A stretch of 64,000 nucleotides of DNA, from assembly GCA_032622095.1 (NCBI GenBank), contig CP136062.1, positions 16,745,739-16,809,738 of the forward strand, written 5' to 3'. The number at the start of each line of letters is the position of its first letter. Positions within the stretch are counted from its first letter, which is position 1. Source of the DNA: Siphonodentalium dalli. Lineage: Eukaryota; Mollusca; Scaphopoda; Gadilida; Siphonodentaliidae. A model generated the notes under the pieces. The model saw only the letters and a program-made list of their open reading frames with translations, did no database searches and was not told the DNA's origin. The position numbers and the translations under genes are program-made. Positions 44,123 through 56,005 of the stretch are shown here, one piece after another.

Positions 44123-44300
44123 CTGCTGGTGATTATTATATACCAACAAATGCCGTCTTCAATCAGAACTCAAAGACTTACATATGGCATGTCCCGTCAA
44201 CCATGACATTCAAAGAGGCGGTCACTGAATGTGGGAAATATGAAGCATATCCGATCTACGACATCTCAGAATCAACTCACGATTTCTTACTTAATAACAT
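44123..44300 (+). CDS. CTLD5, first-half exon
   Basis: The acceptor is GTGTTTACTTCAG|CT and the donor AACAT|GTAAGT. Phases are 1 in and 2 out. The translation AGDYYIPTNAVFNQNSKTY, IWHVPS, FKEAVTECGKYEAYPIYD and HDFLLNN has helix 1 with its single cysteine and helix 2, but lacks the N-terminal cysteine pair, so it is a short-form CTLD like CTLD2. Its last 53 nt plus donor are the seed of the 58-bp array. Confidence 0.9.
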
Positions 44301-47300
44301 GTAAGTATCCGATCTACGACATCTTGGAATCAACTCACGATTTCATACTCAATAACATGTAAGTATCCGATCTACGACATCTCAGAATCAACTCACGATT
44401 TCTTACTTAATAACATGTAAGTATCCGATCTACGACATCTTGGAATCAACTCACGATTTCATACTCAATAACATGTAAGTATCCGATCTACGACATCTTG
44501 GAATCAACTCACGATTTCTTACTTAATAACATGTAAGTATCCGATCTACAACAATGCAGAATCAACTCACGATTTCTTACTTAATAACATGTAAGTATCC
44601 GATCTACGACATCTTGGAATCAACTCACGATTTCTTACTTAATAACATGTAAGTATCCGATCTACGACATCTTGGAATCAACTCACGATTTCTTACTTAA
44701 TAACATGTAAGTATCCGATCTACGACATCTTGGAATCAACTCACGATTTCTTACTTAATAACATGTAAGTATCCGATCTACGACATCTTGGAATCAACTC
44801 ACGATTTCATACTCAATAACATGTAAGTATCCGATCTACGACATCTCAGAATCAACTCACGATTTCTTACTTAATAACATGTAAGTATCCGATCTACGAC
44901 ATCTTGGAATCAACTCACGATTTCTTACTTAATAACATGTAAGTATCCGATCTACGACATCTTGGAATCAACTCACGATTTCATACTCAATAACATGTAA
45001 GTATCCGATCTACGACATCTCAGAATCAACTCACTATTTCTTACTTAATAACATGTAAGTATCCGATCTACAACAATGCAGAATCAACTCACGATTTCTT
45101 ACTTAATAACATGTAAGTATCCGATCTACGACATCTTGGAATCAACTCACGATTTCTTACTTAATAACATGTAAGTATCCGATCTACGACATCTTGGAAT
45201 CAACTCACGATTTCTTACTTAATAACATGTAAGTATCCGATCTACGACATCTTGGAATCAACTCACGATTTCTTACTTAATAACATGTAAGTATCCGATC
45301 TACGACATCTTGGAATCAACTCACGATTTCTTACTTAATAACATGTAAGTATCCGATCTACGACATCTTGGAATCAACTCACGATTTCTTACTTAATAAC
45401 ATGTAAGTATCCGATCTACGACATCTTGGAATCAACTCACGATTTCTTACTTAATAACATGTAAGTATCCGATCTACGACATCTCAGAATCAACTCACGA
45501 TTTCTTACTTAATAACATGTAAGTATCCGATCTACAACATCTTGGAATCAACTCACGATTTCATACTCAATAACATGTAAGTATCCGATCTACGACATCT
45601 CAGAATCAACTCACGATTTCTTACTTAATAACATGTAAGTATCCGATCTACAACAATGCAGAATCAACTCACGATTTCTTACTTAATAACATGTAAGTAT
45701 CCGATCTACAACATCTCGGAATCAACTCACGATTTCTTACTTAATAACATGTAAGTATCCGATCTACAACAATGCAGAATCAACTCACGATTTCTTACTT
45801 AATAACATGTAAGTATCCGATCTACAACAATGCAGAATCAACTCACGATTTCTTACTTAATAACATGTAAGTATCCGATCTACAACATCTCGGAATCAAC
45901 TCACGATTTCTTACTCAATAACATGTAAGTATCCGATCTACAACATCGTGGAATCAACTCACGATTTCTTACTTAATAACATGTAAGTATCCGATCTACA
46001 ACATTGCGGAATCAACTCAGGATTTCTTACTTAATAACATGTAAGTATCCGATCTACAACAATGCAGAATCAACTCACGATTTCTTACTTAATAACATGT
46101 AAGTATCCGATCTACAACATCTCGGAATCAACTCAGGATTTCTTACTTAATAACATGTAAGTATCCGATCTACAACATTGCGGAATCAACTCAGGATTTC
46201 TTACTTAATAACATGTAAGTATCCGATCTACAACAATGCAGAATCAACTCACGATTTCTTACTTAATAACATGTAAGTATCCGATCTACAACATCTCGGA
46301 ATCAACTCACGATTTCTTACTTAATAACATGTAAGTATCCGATCTACAACAATGCAGAATCAACTCACGATTTCTTACTTAATAACATGTAAGTATCCGA
46401 TCTACAACAATGCAGAATCAACTCACGATTTCTTACTTAATAACATGTAAGTATCCGATCTACAACATCTCGGAATCAACTCAGGATTTCTTACTTAATA
46501 ACATGTAAGTATCCGATCTACAACAATGCAGAATCAACTCACGATTTCTTACTTAATAACATGTAAGTATCCGATCTACAACATCTCGGAATCAACTCAG
46601 GATTTCTTACTTAATAACATGTAAGTATCCGATCTACAACATTGCGGAATCAACTCAGGATTTCTTACTTAATAACATGTAAGTATCCGATCTACAACAA
46701 TGCAGAATCAACTCACGATTTCTTACTTAATAACATGTAAGTATCCGATCTACAACAATGCAGAATCAACTCACGATTTCTTACTTAATAACATGTAAGT
46801 ATCCGATCTACAACAATGCAGAATCAACTCACGATTTCTTACTTAATAACATGTAAGTATCCGATCTACAACAATGCAGAATCAACTCACGATTTCTTAC
46901 TTAATAACATGTAAGTATCCGATCTACAACATCTCGGAATCAACTCACGATTTCTTACTTAATAACATGTAAGTATCCGATCTACAACAATGCAGAATCA
47001 ACTCACGATTTCTTACTTAATAACATGTAAGTATCCGATCTACAACAATGCAGAATCAACTCACGATTTCTTACTTAATAACATGTAAGTATCCGATCTA
47101 CAACAATGCAGAATCAACTCACGATTTCTTACTTAATAACATGTAAGTATCCGATCTACAACAATGCAGAATCAACTCACGATTTCTTACTTAATAACAT
47201 GTAAGTATCCGATCTACAACAATGCAGAATCAACTCACGATTTCTTACTTAATAACATGTAAGTATCCGATCTACAACAATGCAGAATCAACTCACGATT

Positions 47301-47898
47301 TCTTACTTAATAACATGTAAGTATCCGATCTACAACATCTCGGAATCAACTCAGGATTTCTTACTTAATAACATGTAAGTATCCGATCTACAACAATGCA
47401 GAATCAACTCACGATTTCTTACTTAATAACATGTAAGTATCCGATCTACAACATCTCGGAATCAACTCAGGATTTCTTACTTAATAACATGTAAGTATCC
47501 GATCTACAACAATGCAGAATCAACTCACGATTTCTTACTTAATAACATGTAAGTATCCGATCTACAACAATGCAGAATCAACTCACGATTTCTTACTTAA
47601 TAACATGTAAGTATCCGATCTACAACATCTCGGAATCAACTCACGATTTCTTACTCAATAACATGTAAGTATCCGATCTACAACATCGTGGAATCAACTC
47701 ACGATTTCTTACTTAATAACATGTAAGTATCCGATCTACAACATTGCGGAATCAACTCAGGATTTCTTACTTAATAACATGTAAGTATCCGATATACAAC
47801 ATTTCGGAATCAACTCACGATTTCTTACTTAATAACATGTAAGTATCCGATCTACAACATTTCGAAATCAACTCAGGATTTCTTACTCAATAACATGT
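44301..47898 (+). repeat. 58-bp array (about 62 copies) of CTLD5 exon end plus splice donor
   Basis: Each unit is GTAAG plus 53 nt of the exon (TATCCGATCTACGACATCTC, AGAATCAACTCACGATTTCT, TACTTAATAACAT). Variants CTCAGAAT, CTTGGAAT, AATGCAGAAT and CTCGGAAT are interspersed, and copy types run in blocks, indicating higher-order duplication. Every unit keeps AACAT|GTAAGT. Reading past the first donor meets TAA at once, so later donors cannot give a sense product. No acceptor is contained in the unit. Confidence 0.98.
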
Positions 47899-47939
47899 AA
47901 GTTGTATTTCTTTTTTAGTTTAGTTTCTCTCTATCCCAA

Positions 47940-48545
47940 AATTGGCAGACGACACATTGCATTATTGAGGTTGCAGTGTGGGATAGCGTCACTAAATTCA
48001 CCCTCTGGGGACCTCATTCTGCAAATGACATTCACGCTATAATCAGGCTTTATCCCATTTCTATTTCCCCTCGTACACAATCAATGAATCACCAACCCAA
48101 GGCTTGAAAGGTCATTTGCATAATGAGGTCCCCAGAGGATGAAGTTAGTGACGCTATCCCATATAGTGGGCTAGCATAACTAATTTGACCCTCTGGGGAC
48201 CTCATTCTGCATGGCCTCATCTGCTATGGGAGACATAGACTAAGATTGAAGTTCCCAAATGGTGAATATCGTGATGTACACTCATTGGGAACTTCGATTA
48301 TGCAATGTGTCGTCTGGCAATTTGATAATTGGAGAAACTAAACTAAAAAAGAAATAGAATCTATGTGAAGAAGTTTCTATAGAAATTTGATAATAAATAA
48401 ACTTTCCAGAGAAGATGAGGCTTAAGCAGAATGAGGTCCCCAGAGGGTGATTTTAGTGATGCTAGCCCACTATGCAGGATAGTATCACTAAATTCACCTT
48501 CTTGCGACCTCATTCTTTGAATGACAGACACTCTATATTAAGGCT
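47940..48545. mobile_element. Composite 'AATTCACC' MITE, two overlapping copies
   Basis: A fragment at 47945-48045 (GATAGCGTCACTAAATTCAC, GACAT...CACGC, AATCAGGCTT) precedes a full copy at 48115-48545 with both terminal hairpins and the full middle. Confidence 0.85.
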
Positions 48546-48570
48546 TGAATTGAATCTTCTGTCTCACTAA

Positions 48571-49230
48571 AGCGCGCCGCACACGATGCGATATTTTTTG
48601 CATGATATTTGTCGCAGATCCTTGCACATGGTACGATTTTAGTTGTGCGACTTCTGTTTTTATCACTTACGATAGACCACCGCACACGATGCGATTGGAT
48701 CGTACGATCTGGTTGTTTACTTCCTCGTGAATGCAATGGGTGACCGTATTATTAACGTGGTATATAGGTTATAGGTATAGATCTATATTTGTATTTATCG
48801 CTGATATTAAATACGAATTTCCAATAAATATGTTTGTAGTTCTATAGACTAGTAGGCCCTATACCTGATTTAATTCCCTCACAATCAGATATTATTTTGA
48901 CACCAATTGTAGTTGTATTCTAGAGTCATTAATGTATTCCGCCGTCCAAAATATCTCGCTACTCGGACTTTGAAGGACACTGTATGGCCGCCATGTTGTT
49001 GTGAAAGAAAACATGTGATCGCCGCATGATCACATTAATAGTTGAATCTGATTGGCTACTTCGAATAAATGCTATGACTCAATCGTAGAAAATCAAAATT
49101 ATTTGATTCCTTGCGCGCCGATCTTGCGACAAAATGTCCTGCGATTTTCCACTGCACACACTACAATTTGACCCGTAACCGGTGCCCGATATTTGTTGTA
49201 CGATATATATCGCGTCGTGTGCGGCACGCT
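48571..49230. mobile_element. Inverted-repeat element, PIF/Harbinger-like
   Basis: AGCGCGCCGCACACGATGCG at the left is inverted as CGCGTCGTGTGCGGCACGCT at the right. TAA lies directly outside both ends, fitting the 3-bp target of PIF/Harbinger elements. Further CCGCACACGATGCGATTGG lies subterminally. No transposase is found. Confidence 0.75.
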
Positions 49231-49299
49231 TAACGGAAACTCTGGCCCAGTTTATCAAAGGTTGTTCATAGATCTGTGCAATATACTGTAACAAACCTG

Positions 49300-49560
49300 A
49301 GTTAATGTGCCTGTCATTTGCAGAACGAGGTCCCCTGAGTGTGAATTTAGTGACGCTTTTCCGCATAGCGGGCTAACATCACTAAATTCACCCTCTGGGG
49401 ACCTCGTTCTGCTTTAGACCTCATCTCCGGAAAGTTTCTTCATTATAAAAATTTATATAGAAACTTCTTCATATATATTCTTTTTCTTTTTTAGTTTAGT
49501 TGGCAGATGACACATTGCATTATCGAGGTTCCCAATGGGTGTACATCACAATATTCACAA
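49300..49560. mobile_element. Composite 'AATTCACC' MITE, left half
   Basis: One terminal hairpin and the middle are present. The right half is replaced at 49561 by the palindromic MITE, probably by insertion in CACAATATTCAC. Confidence 0.85.
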
Positions 49561-50032
49561 TATGTGACCCTCCATATCAAATCCAGTCGTAAGTCTGCGT
49601 AAGTCGGGATTTTTTTACCCTGTGCCAATGCATTCTCTTATATATGCGAGTCGACCATAGGTCGCCTCGCATATATAAGAGAATGCATTGGCCTAACAAT
49701 TTTTTATAATTTTTTTTAAATAAATGTTTCTTACAATTTTTAGGACATAAAATAAAAAACATCCATTACCCTGCAGGGAGCCCCACACATATATAGAAGC
49801 ATATAGTAGAGTGTCGTCTGCTCATGTTTGTCTGAGGCTCTGTATGGGTGAAATTATTAAAGTGTTAAAGAATACAAGAAAAAATTATTAAAATTGTAAA
49901 AAATTGTTAGGCCATTGCATTCTCTTATATATGCGAGGCGACCTATGGTCGACTCGCATATATAAGAGAATGCATTGGCACAGGGTAAAAAAATGCCGAC
50001 TTACAACTGGATTTGATATGGCGGGTCACATA
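49561..50032. mobile_element. Palindromic MITE, complete (sister of 5996-6459)
   Basis: It runs from TATGTGACCCTCCATATCAA to TTGATATGGCGGGTCACATA. Both CAATGCATTCTCTTATATAT palindromes and the middle block are intact. Confidence 0.88.
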
Positions 50033-50039
50033 TATTTAT

Positions 50040-50515
50040 CCTATCATGGAGTCTCATTTGTACCCTTAAATAATTGGAGCTTCATGTAATTATGTGAAAA
50101 CCCTGTGCCAATGCATTCTCTTATATATGCGAGTTGACCATAGGTCGCCTCGCATATATAAGAGAATACATTGGCCTAACAAATTGTTATTGTTTTATAA
50201 TTGTTAAAAAATGTAAGAAATAATGATAAAAAATTGTCAAAGAATGTAAGAAAAAATGATAAAATTGTTAAAGAATATCAGAAAAAATTGTAAAAATTGA
50301 TAAAGAATGTTAGAAAAAATTAACAAAAACTGTTAAAGAATATAAGAAAAAATTGTAAAAAATGTTAAAAGAATGTAAGAAAAATTGATTAAAAAATTAT
50401 ATAAAATTGTTAGGCCAATGCATTCTCTTATATATGCGAGGCGACCTATATAAGAGAATGCATTGGCACATTATCTTTAATGCTGCACCAGCACTTCTCC
50501 CATCATGAACCCCAG
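50040..50515. mobile_element. piggyBac-like palindromic MITE, ends eroded
   Basis: CTTAAATAATTGGAGCTTC starts it. Two palindromes flank AT-rich GTTAAAGAATATAAGAAAAA repeats, and the right part reads CTTTAATGCTGCACCAGCAC then CCATCATGAACCC. Confidence 0.7.
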
Positions 50516-50563
50516 AGTTATGTTCCTGATCTTATAAGTTTTTGCGGCTTTCTTTTATTTCAG

Positions 50564-50775
50564 TATCTACGGTAACATGAGTGTAGAATTTTGGATTGGA
50601 ATTCAGCAAGTAAACACTACATGGACGGCATTGAATGGTCAGAATATATCTTACGTTAATTGGGACATGAATGTGACACGTACAGATGTGTGTGCCAGCG
50701 TGAATGTCAGTGCGAACTGGCAGTGGTATACCGCGGACTGTGCAGAGAAAAGGGAGGTTATCTGTGAATCATATT
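50564..50775 (+). CDS. CTLD5, second-half exon
   Basis: The acceptor is CTTTTATTTCAG|T and the donor ATATT|GTAAGT. Phases are 2 in and 1 out. VEFWIGIQQVNTTWTALNGQ shows the WIG strand, YVNWDMN the following loop, TDVCASV and NWQWYTADCAEKREVICESY the C-terminal W...C...C-E motif. NTT, NIS, NVT and NVS are four N-glycosylation sequons in 70 residues. No EPN/QPD or WND motif is present. Confidence 0.92.
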
Positions 50776-50789
50776 GTAAGTAGTAGTAT

Positions 50790-51040
50790 TAACCCCTGAC
50801 TTTACTGAATGGATTCTCCCACTCAGTTATAAAAGTATGCATTGGAATGGACTATTATTCATCTGGAGGGGTTTTCAGGAAAAAAGAAGCAGACGGCAGA
50901 TAATACAAGTACAGAAGGAGTTCTATTTATTGCAGGGAAATGTTCAGATAATAAGTTCAACAAACATGGTCGTTTGTTGAACTTATTATCTGAACATTTC
51001 TTAACTACTTGTCAATGAGTATTTAGTATAGAAAGCGTAA
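50790..51040. mobile_element. TTAA MITE, source type of the 66-bp arrays
   Basis: ATTAACCCCTGACTTTACTG at the left, then TATGCATTGGAATGG, GAAGCAGACGGCAGATAATA, and at the right a single 66-bp unit (TTATTATCTGAACATTTC, GTCAATGAGTATTTAGTATA). It shows the unit in its unamplified context. Confidence 0.7.
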
Positions 51041-51058
51041 ATGTGAAACTAATATCTA

Positions 51059-51247
51059 CAGTAATGCCCTAAATAATCGACTCCTTAACCACAGGAAAAT
51101 TATGGGTAATTTTCCGGATTTAGTCGGAAATATGGCTTCAGTGAGAGCTTTCCGATGAATGGCAACAAGCCATATTTTCGACTAAATCCTGAAAAATTAC
51201 CCATAATTCTGCTGTGGTTAAATAGTCGATTATTTAGGGCATTACTG
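51059..51247. mobile_element. TA-type foldback MITE
   Basis: CAGTAATGCCCTAAATAATC to GATTATTTAGGGCATTACTG between TA dinucleotides. One arm has a deletion around GGCTTCAGTGAG. Confidence 0.9.
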
Positions 51248-51249
51248 TA

Positions 51250-51815
51250 TGGAAGGGCAAATTCACATTTATTAGCAACTTACGCAGCTGACTTACGCTA
51301 TATTTTTAATTAAATTACTCTTTAAAGGAACGGATGGCCTTTGTTATAGGTTATAATTTAGAAACTGTTGGAGACGAGAGTTTGTTATATAAAGCACATA
51401 AATAGTGACCAATAAGCAAAACACTAAATACTGTGGAGATTTTTTTAGGATATTGATTCACGGTGACCCATTCAATACTAAAATCTTGAGAGAGGCAAGG
51501 ATTTGAAAACACTATACTGGTATGTTGTAAACAACTTGGCGCTATTTCTAACCAAAGTTCTGTTAGTGGGGTCTCCCCTGTGTTTTGCTTATCTTACTCT
51601 TTACGTACTGTTTGTTTATGTAAGACAGAGTACTAACATGAAAATAGCATGCAATTTATGCGATATTTAAGATTGGTGTAAGAACATAGTTTGTCTATAA
51701 TATGATATAATATTCTTTCTGTTATGGCAGTTTTAACAGATTTGACTATTTTAACAGCAATACCCACCGTCAACGCTTACCGTATCTTTAAGCATAATGG
51801 AGTTACCCTCCAGTG
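51250..51815. other. Intronic sequence, nothing recognised
   Basis: No exon or repeat family is identified. Confidence 0.4.
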
Positions 51816-51900
51816 TAATTCAATAATGCTTAAGCATAATAGAATTACACATAAGCATAACTAAATTACACTTAAACCTAATTGGCTGAATTACACTTAA
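51790..51900. repeat. Short TAAGCATAA / GAATTACACTTAA repeats
   Basis: TTAAGCATAATGGAGTTAC, TTAAGCATAATAGAATTAC and CATAAGCATAACTAAATTAC form imperfect tandem copies. Confidence 0.65.
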
Positions 51901-52101
51901 CTCATTCAACGGATAAGACTGCAATCCCGGTCTGACATAATTCAACTCTTGCACGGCAGAGAGAGTAAAACCAATGTGACATTCTTCAGACACTTTCATG
52001 ATGGCATATACATGTACATTGTTTTGTTTATTACCTTTGTGTGCATTGAATAAATTTGTTATTTGAGTATTACTCTTGTACATTTTGACCACTGACTCCA
52101 C
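51820..52101 (-). pseudogene. Unrecognised minus-strand coding-like segment, shared with 53852
   Basis: A 93-codon frame starts MESVVKMYKSNTQITN. The same start, as VESVVKIHQSNTQITI, ends the frame 54040-53852. The two may be displaced parts of one repeated element or pseudogene. No domain is recognised and no start or splice signal is clear. Confidence 0.3.
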
Positions 52102-53850
52102 ATTTATACCACGGGAACGCAGCCAATTTGAATTTTCGGACAGGTTCTATGCCTCCCAATTTTGACGGACTTACCACAACCATGATTCTTCGGTCCAAGA
52201 GATCATTATTGATTGTTATAACCTATATATAGTCAGGGGAATTTTTTGATGTGCACATAATACTAAAATATCACCCACGGAGATATAAACGTATAACTGT
52301 TATGATAACGCGGGAATCTGTAAATTATAGTAATTTGTGCGCCCGCCGCAATCTCGGAGGAATCCGGTACCTCTCGCTGACAACAACGGCACCTTCGATG
52401 ATTATATAAACAAAATAACCTGGCCACGACTGCGTGTGGGATTTAAAGTTGCACATGTTGTGCTGTGTAAGTGGATTCCATGTGTAAGCAAATCCTGAGA
52501 TTCAGGGTTCTCTACAATTATTTATACTATTTTTATTTTTGACTGGCTATAAAACTGCTCTGACGGCAGACTGTCTGTTCATCATTAGCAGAATATAAGC
52601 TTCCGGTGAGCAAGGCAAGGTACCTTGTTTGCGGGCACAGAACACTGTGGCATCACCCATTTGCAGGGACTAATCTACGTTATAAGTTTGGGCACCCTGT
52701 CAGTCCTAGGACGATATGCCGTAGGCATATCCCGATGGCCGCAGGCCAGAGGTGGGGGTGGGTTTGGGAGGGGGTGTCCCCCTCATATCAAAGTGGGGTC
52801 TGGGGGCAACCCCCCAGGAAATTTTTGAAAAACCAATGCCCTGAGAGTGAATATGGGGCATTCTGAACCTTTATATTGTGCTATTCAGGTTGGTAAATTT
52901 AGTCATAATATAGACAATTTTTTTTTAATTGTTTGTGATTTTCTACTATCATAGACATTGATCTGATAGCTAAAAGTCATGACCAAACTTAATTTGTTTT
53001 TACTCTTAATCATTGTAAAACACGCTGAAATATTCTTTTGTTTATTAAAAGATTTGTTTCACTTTTAATGTTTCACCCTTTTTATACCAATATGTATATT
53101 TTCTTGAAATAAAAATATATATTCTACCTACCCTGTGTTCAAATTGTGGATGAGAGTAGAAACTCTTACACCACTGGTTTTTTGGTCGCGGCATCTTGTT
53201 TAAATATTCGCGGAAATAAACTTCTGGTTAAACTTTATATCTCTTAGTTTTAATTATAAATTCACGTTATGTTAAAAAACGTACCGCGTAATTACGTACC
53301 GCGATATGCTATCGTAAATTTAACTGTCGTGGAAATAACATTTCAAGCGCTTTAAAGATTTATTTGCACACGTAACGGCAAGCACTCGATGTGGAGTTTT
53401 GGTAAGTACCGTAAGATTGATCTATAAATGAAATTGTTTTAGATCTATACGGATCTTTGCGGATTTCAGTAGTTTCGTTTCAGCGCGTTCCGAATTTTAA
53501 TTTATTTACCCAAACCGGAAGAGGAAGACATATGTTTTGATTCGTTCGCGAAACAACCGACTGACTTAATTTTTATGATTAAAATGGGTTGTTTTCCCTC
53601 GGTAGATCAAATTTGTTGATAAATAGCAATGTTTTCTTTCATTGTATAAGCGTTCAATTAACATTTCCATCGTATTAAAATTAGTTGGCAGTCTCTTTTT
53701 ATCTAAAAATACCTGATTGACTGGGAAATGTTTTACAACTCTGAGGCATATTTCGTTTGGGCGCCCAAACCCGTTTTACGGATCCAAATACGGCCTAGAT
53801 TAGCCCCTGATTGTTCATTCTGAATATGGGCACCATAAAAAATAAATTTA
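52102..53850. other. Intronic sequence with a GC-rich island
   Basis: 52660-52860 is GC-rich with CCGTAGGCATATCCCGATGG, GGGGGTGGG and GGGGTCTGGGGGCAACCCCC. It may be a piece of another mobile element. The rest is AT-rich without recognisable features. Confidence 0.4.
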
Positions 53851-53851
53851 A

Positions 53852-54040
53852 TTAAATTGTTATTTGAGTATTACTCTGATGTATTTTGACCACTGACTCC
53901 ACAATATTTTGGCCGTTGTGGCCCATCAACGTTGTACACCCCAACAGCATGCAACACATCATTGAAAATTGAAAAACCCGATGGGGTTTTAATCTATCAA
54001 GCATATTGCACCCCTCTGTTGTCATAAAAAAAAACATCAT
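53852..54040 (-). pseudogene. Unrecognised minus-strand coding-like segment, shared with 51820
   Basis: The frame ends NIVESVVKIHQSNTQITI, similar to the start of the frame at 52101-51820. DNA identity includes TTGACCACTGACTCCACA in both places. The function is unknown. Confidence 0.3.
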
Positions 54041-54269
54041 GTACCCCTCAGATAATAATAAAACAGGAGACGAATCGATGCATGAATGGAAACAATAAGA
54101 GCGGAAATCCTGACATTCCCATTCCTTAAGACGCTATATATATTTACTAAATTGATCTAAATAACTCAACAATGTCGTAATCAAACGCTCGTTCCTCACA
54201 TGGTGGCGTTTGTATGGATATTATATAACATGCATGCCCCTCATGATGGTGATATTAGGGTTATAATAA

Positions 54270-56005
54270 TCTATATATATAAAACCCGTCGTCTGTGTGT
54301 GTGTGTGTGTGTATCTGTGTGTAACTCGGTCACGCTTTGGCGCGTTTATAACTTTTTAACCATGCATCCAATGTGGTCCAAATTAGTACCACGGCCTATA
54401 GTGTGTCATAAAAGGTGACTCACCAAATTTCACGCCGATTGGTCCAAGCAAACCTGAGATCTAACATGGTCCCCAAATGCAGTATCTGCACTCAAGTAGA
54501 CACTATTTCTTATGACGTTTGTCCAAATGACGTCATTGACGTCGAACGCAGTACAACACTTGCTTTGCTATTGTAGGCGAAACTTCCATGCGCTCAATCA
54601 AAGCGTTGTTGGAAATAAGCGCTAAATTAATGTGTCAGTTCAGGTTCATTGTGAATTTAGATAACGAATGTGCATGTATAGTGGGGTGTAGTCAAGACTC
54701 AAACGTTCTACCGTCGTTGGGAATGGGTGGATGTAGTGGGGTGCAGAGTCAAGACTCGAACGTTCGTCGTTGGGCATGGGTTCTAATATGGTATTTTAAT
54801 TTGCCAGTTTGGTTTAAACATAAGTAAATAATGCTGTCTTTGATACAAAAGTTGTGCATTGAATGTGGTATCGAGGGAGTACCGGTATATACGGAAGATG
54901 TCGAATGGACAGTCTGACCTCTCGCCAGTGGGTACCATGAACTCAGTAAATTCGCCAAACTGAGTTAGAAAAATCACATTCCTGGGACAGGCCTAATAAT
55001 AGGGCATACAGTGTAAACAATACTGCCGACGCTAATTAATGTTCTTTTAAACTTTCGGTTGAGTGCAAATCTGATAAAAGAATAAATGTTTAAAAGATCA
55101 CAATGTGCGCGAAGCGCATGCAGTTTAAATTCATATAATGTGCGCGAAGCTCACTAAGGGGCTGCAGACCCCTCCCCCGCTAAATAAAGGTTCCGAATAG
55201 AGCCTGTTTCAGTTAGTAGGCCCTATAGATAATGTAAAATATCTTGATTGTTACGTTCCATATGTGCATGCATATACGTGGGTTGGGGAGATGATGGTGG
55301 GGGCAAAAATACAGTTTTATTGAAATAAAGTGTTCATACAAATGGGCCGCGCAGTGCAGGGCGTGTGATCATTAGGCTGCATGCTGAATACAGGTTCCAA
55401 AGGGGGTCCGTTTAAAATGTGCTGCAAGCTCCCTATGTGTGGGCGAAGCTCACGCAGTTTAAGATCATATAATGTGCGTGATGCGCAGAAAGGGGCTGCA
55501 TGTAGACCCCTCCCCGCTAAATAAAGTCTTCCGAATTGAGCCTGTTTCAGTATAGATAAAGTACAATATTTTGATTGTTGCGTTCCATATGTGCATGCAT
55601 ATACATGGGTTGGGAAGATGGGGGTGGGGGTAAAAATACAATTTTATTGAAAAGTGTTCATACAAATGGATCGCATAGTGCAGGTGTATGATAATTAGGC
55701 GGCATGCGGAATACAGGTTCAAAATGTGCAACAAGCTCCCGAATGAAGGCTCCTGAATTGAGTACGTTTCAGTTGGTGCATAGTATTATTTAAATAATAT
55801 ACTGATTTTGTTTCGTTCAATATGTACATGCGCATATGTAGACTGGGTGTGTAGAAATACAGTTTTAGTGAAATGAAGAGTTCCAACGCGCATAAAGTAA
55901 CAAAAAAAGAGAAGCATGGCCATTCCATGTGTCCATGAAAGCGGACACTAGAAAATAACAAAACTCATTTATATACCCGTCATTTTGTGACGGGCAAACC
56001 CCTAG
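54270..56005 (+). mobile_element. Helitron-like element, 1.7 kb, non-autonomous
   Basis: It starts with TC (TCTATATATATAAAACCCGT) after host A, followed by a GTGTGT run, and ends with the hairpin CCCGTCATTTTGTGACGGG, 8 nt, then CTAG. These are Helitron termini. The inside repeats GTGCGCGAAGC...GGGGCTGCAGACCCCTCCCC and TGCATGCATATACGTGGGTT blocks two to three times. No Rep/helicase is present. It is directly joined at 56005/56006 to a second element. Confidence 0.85.
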
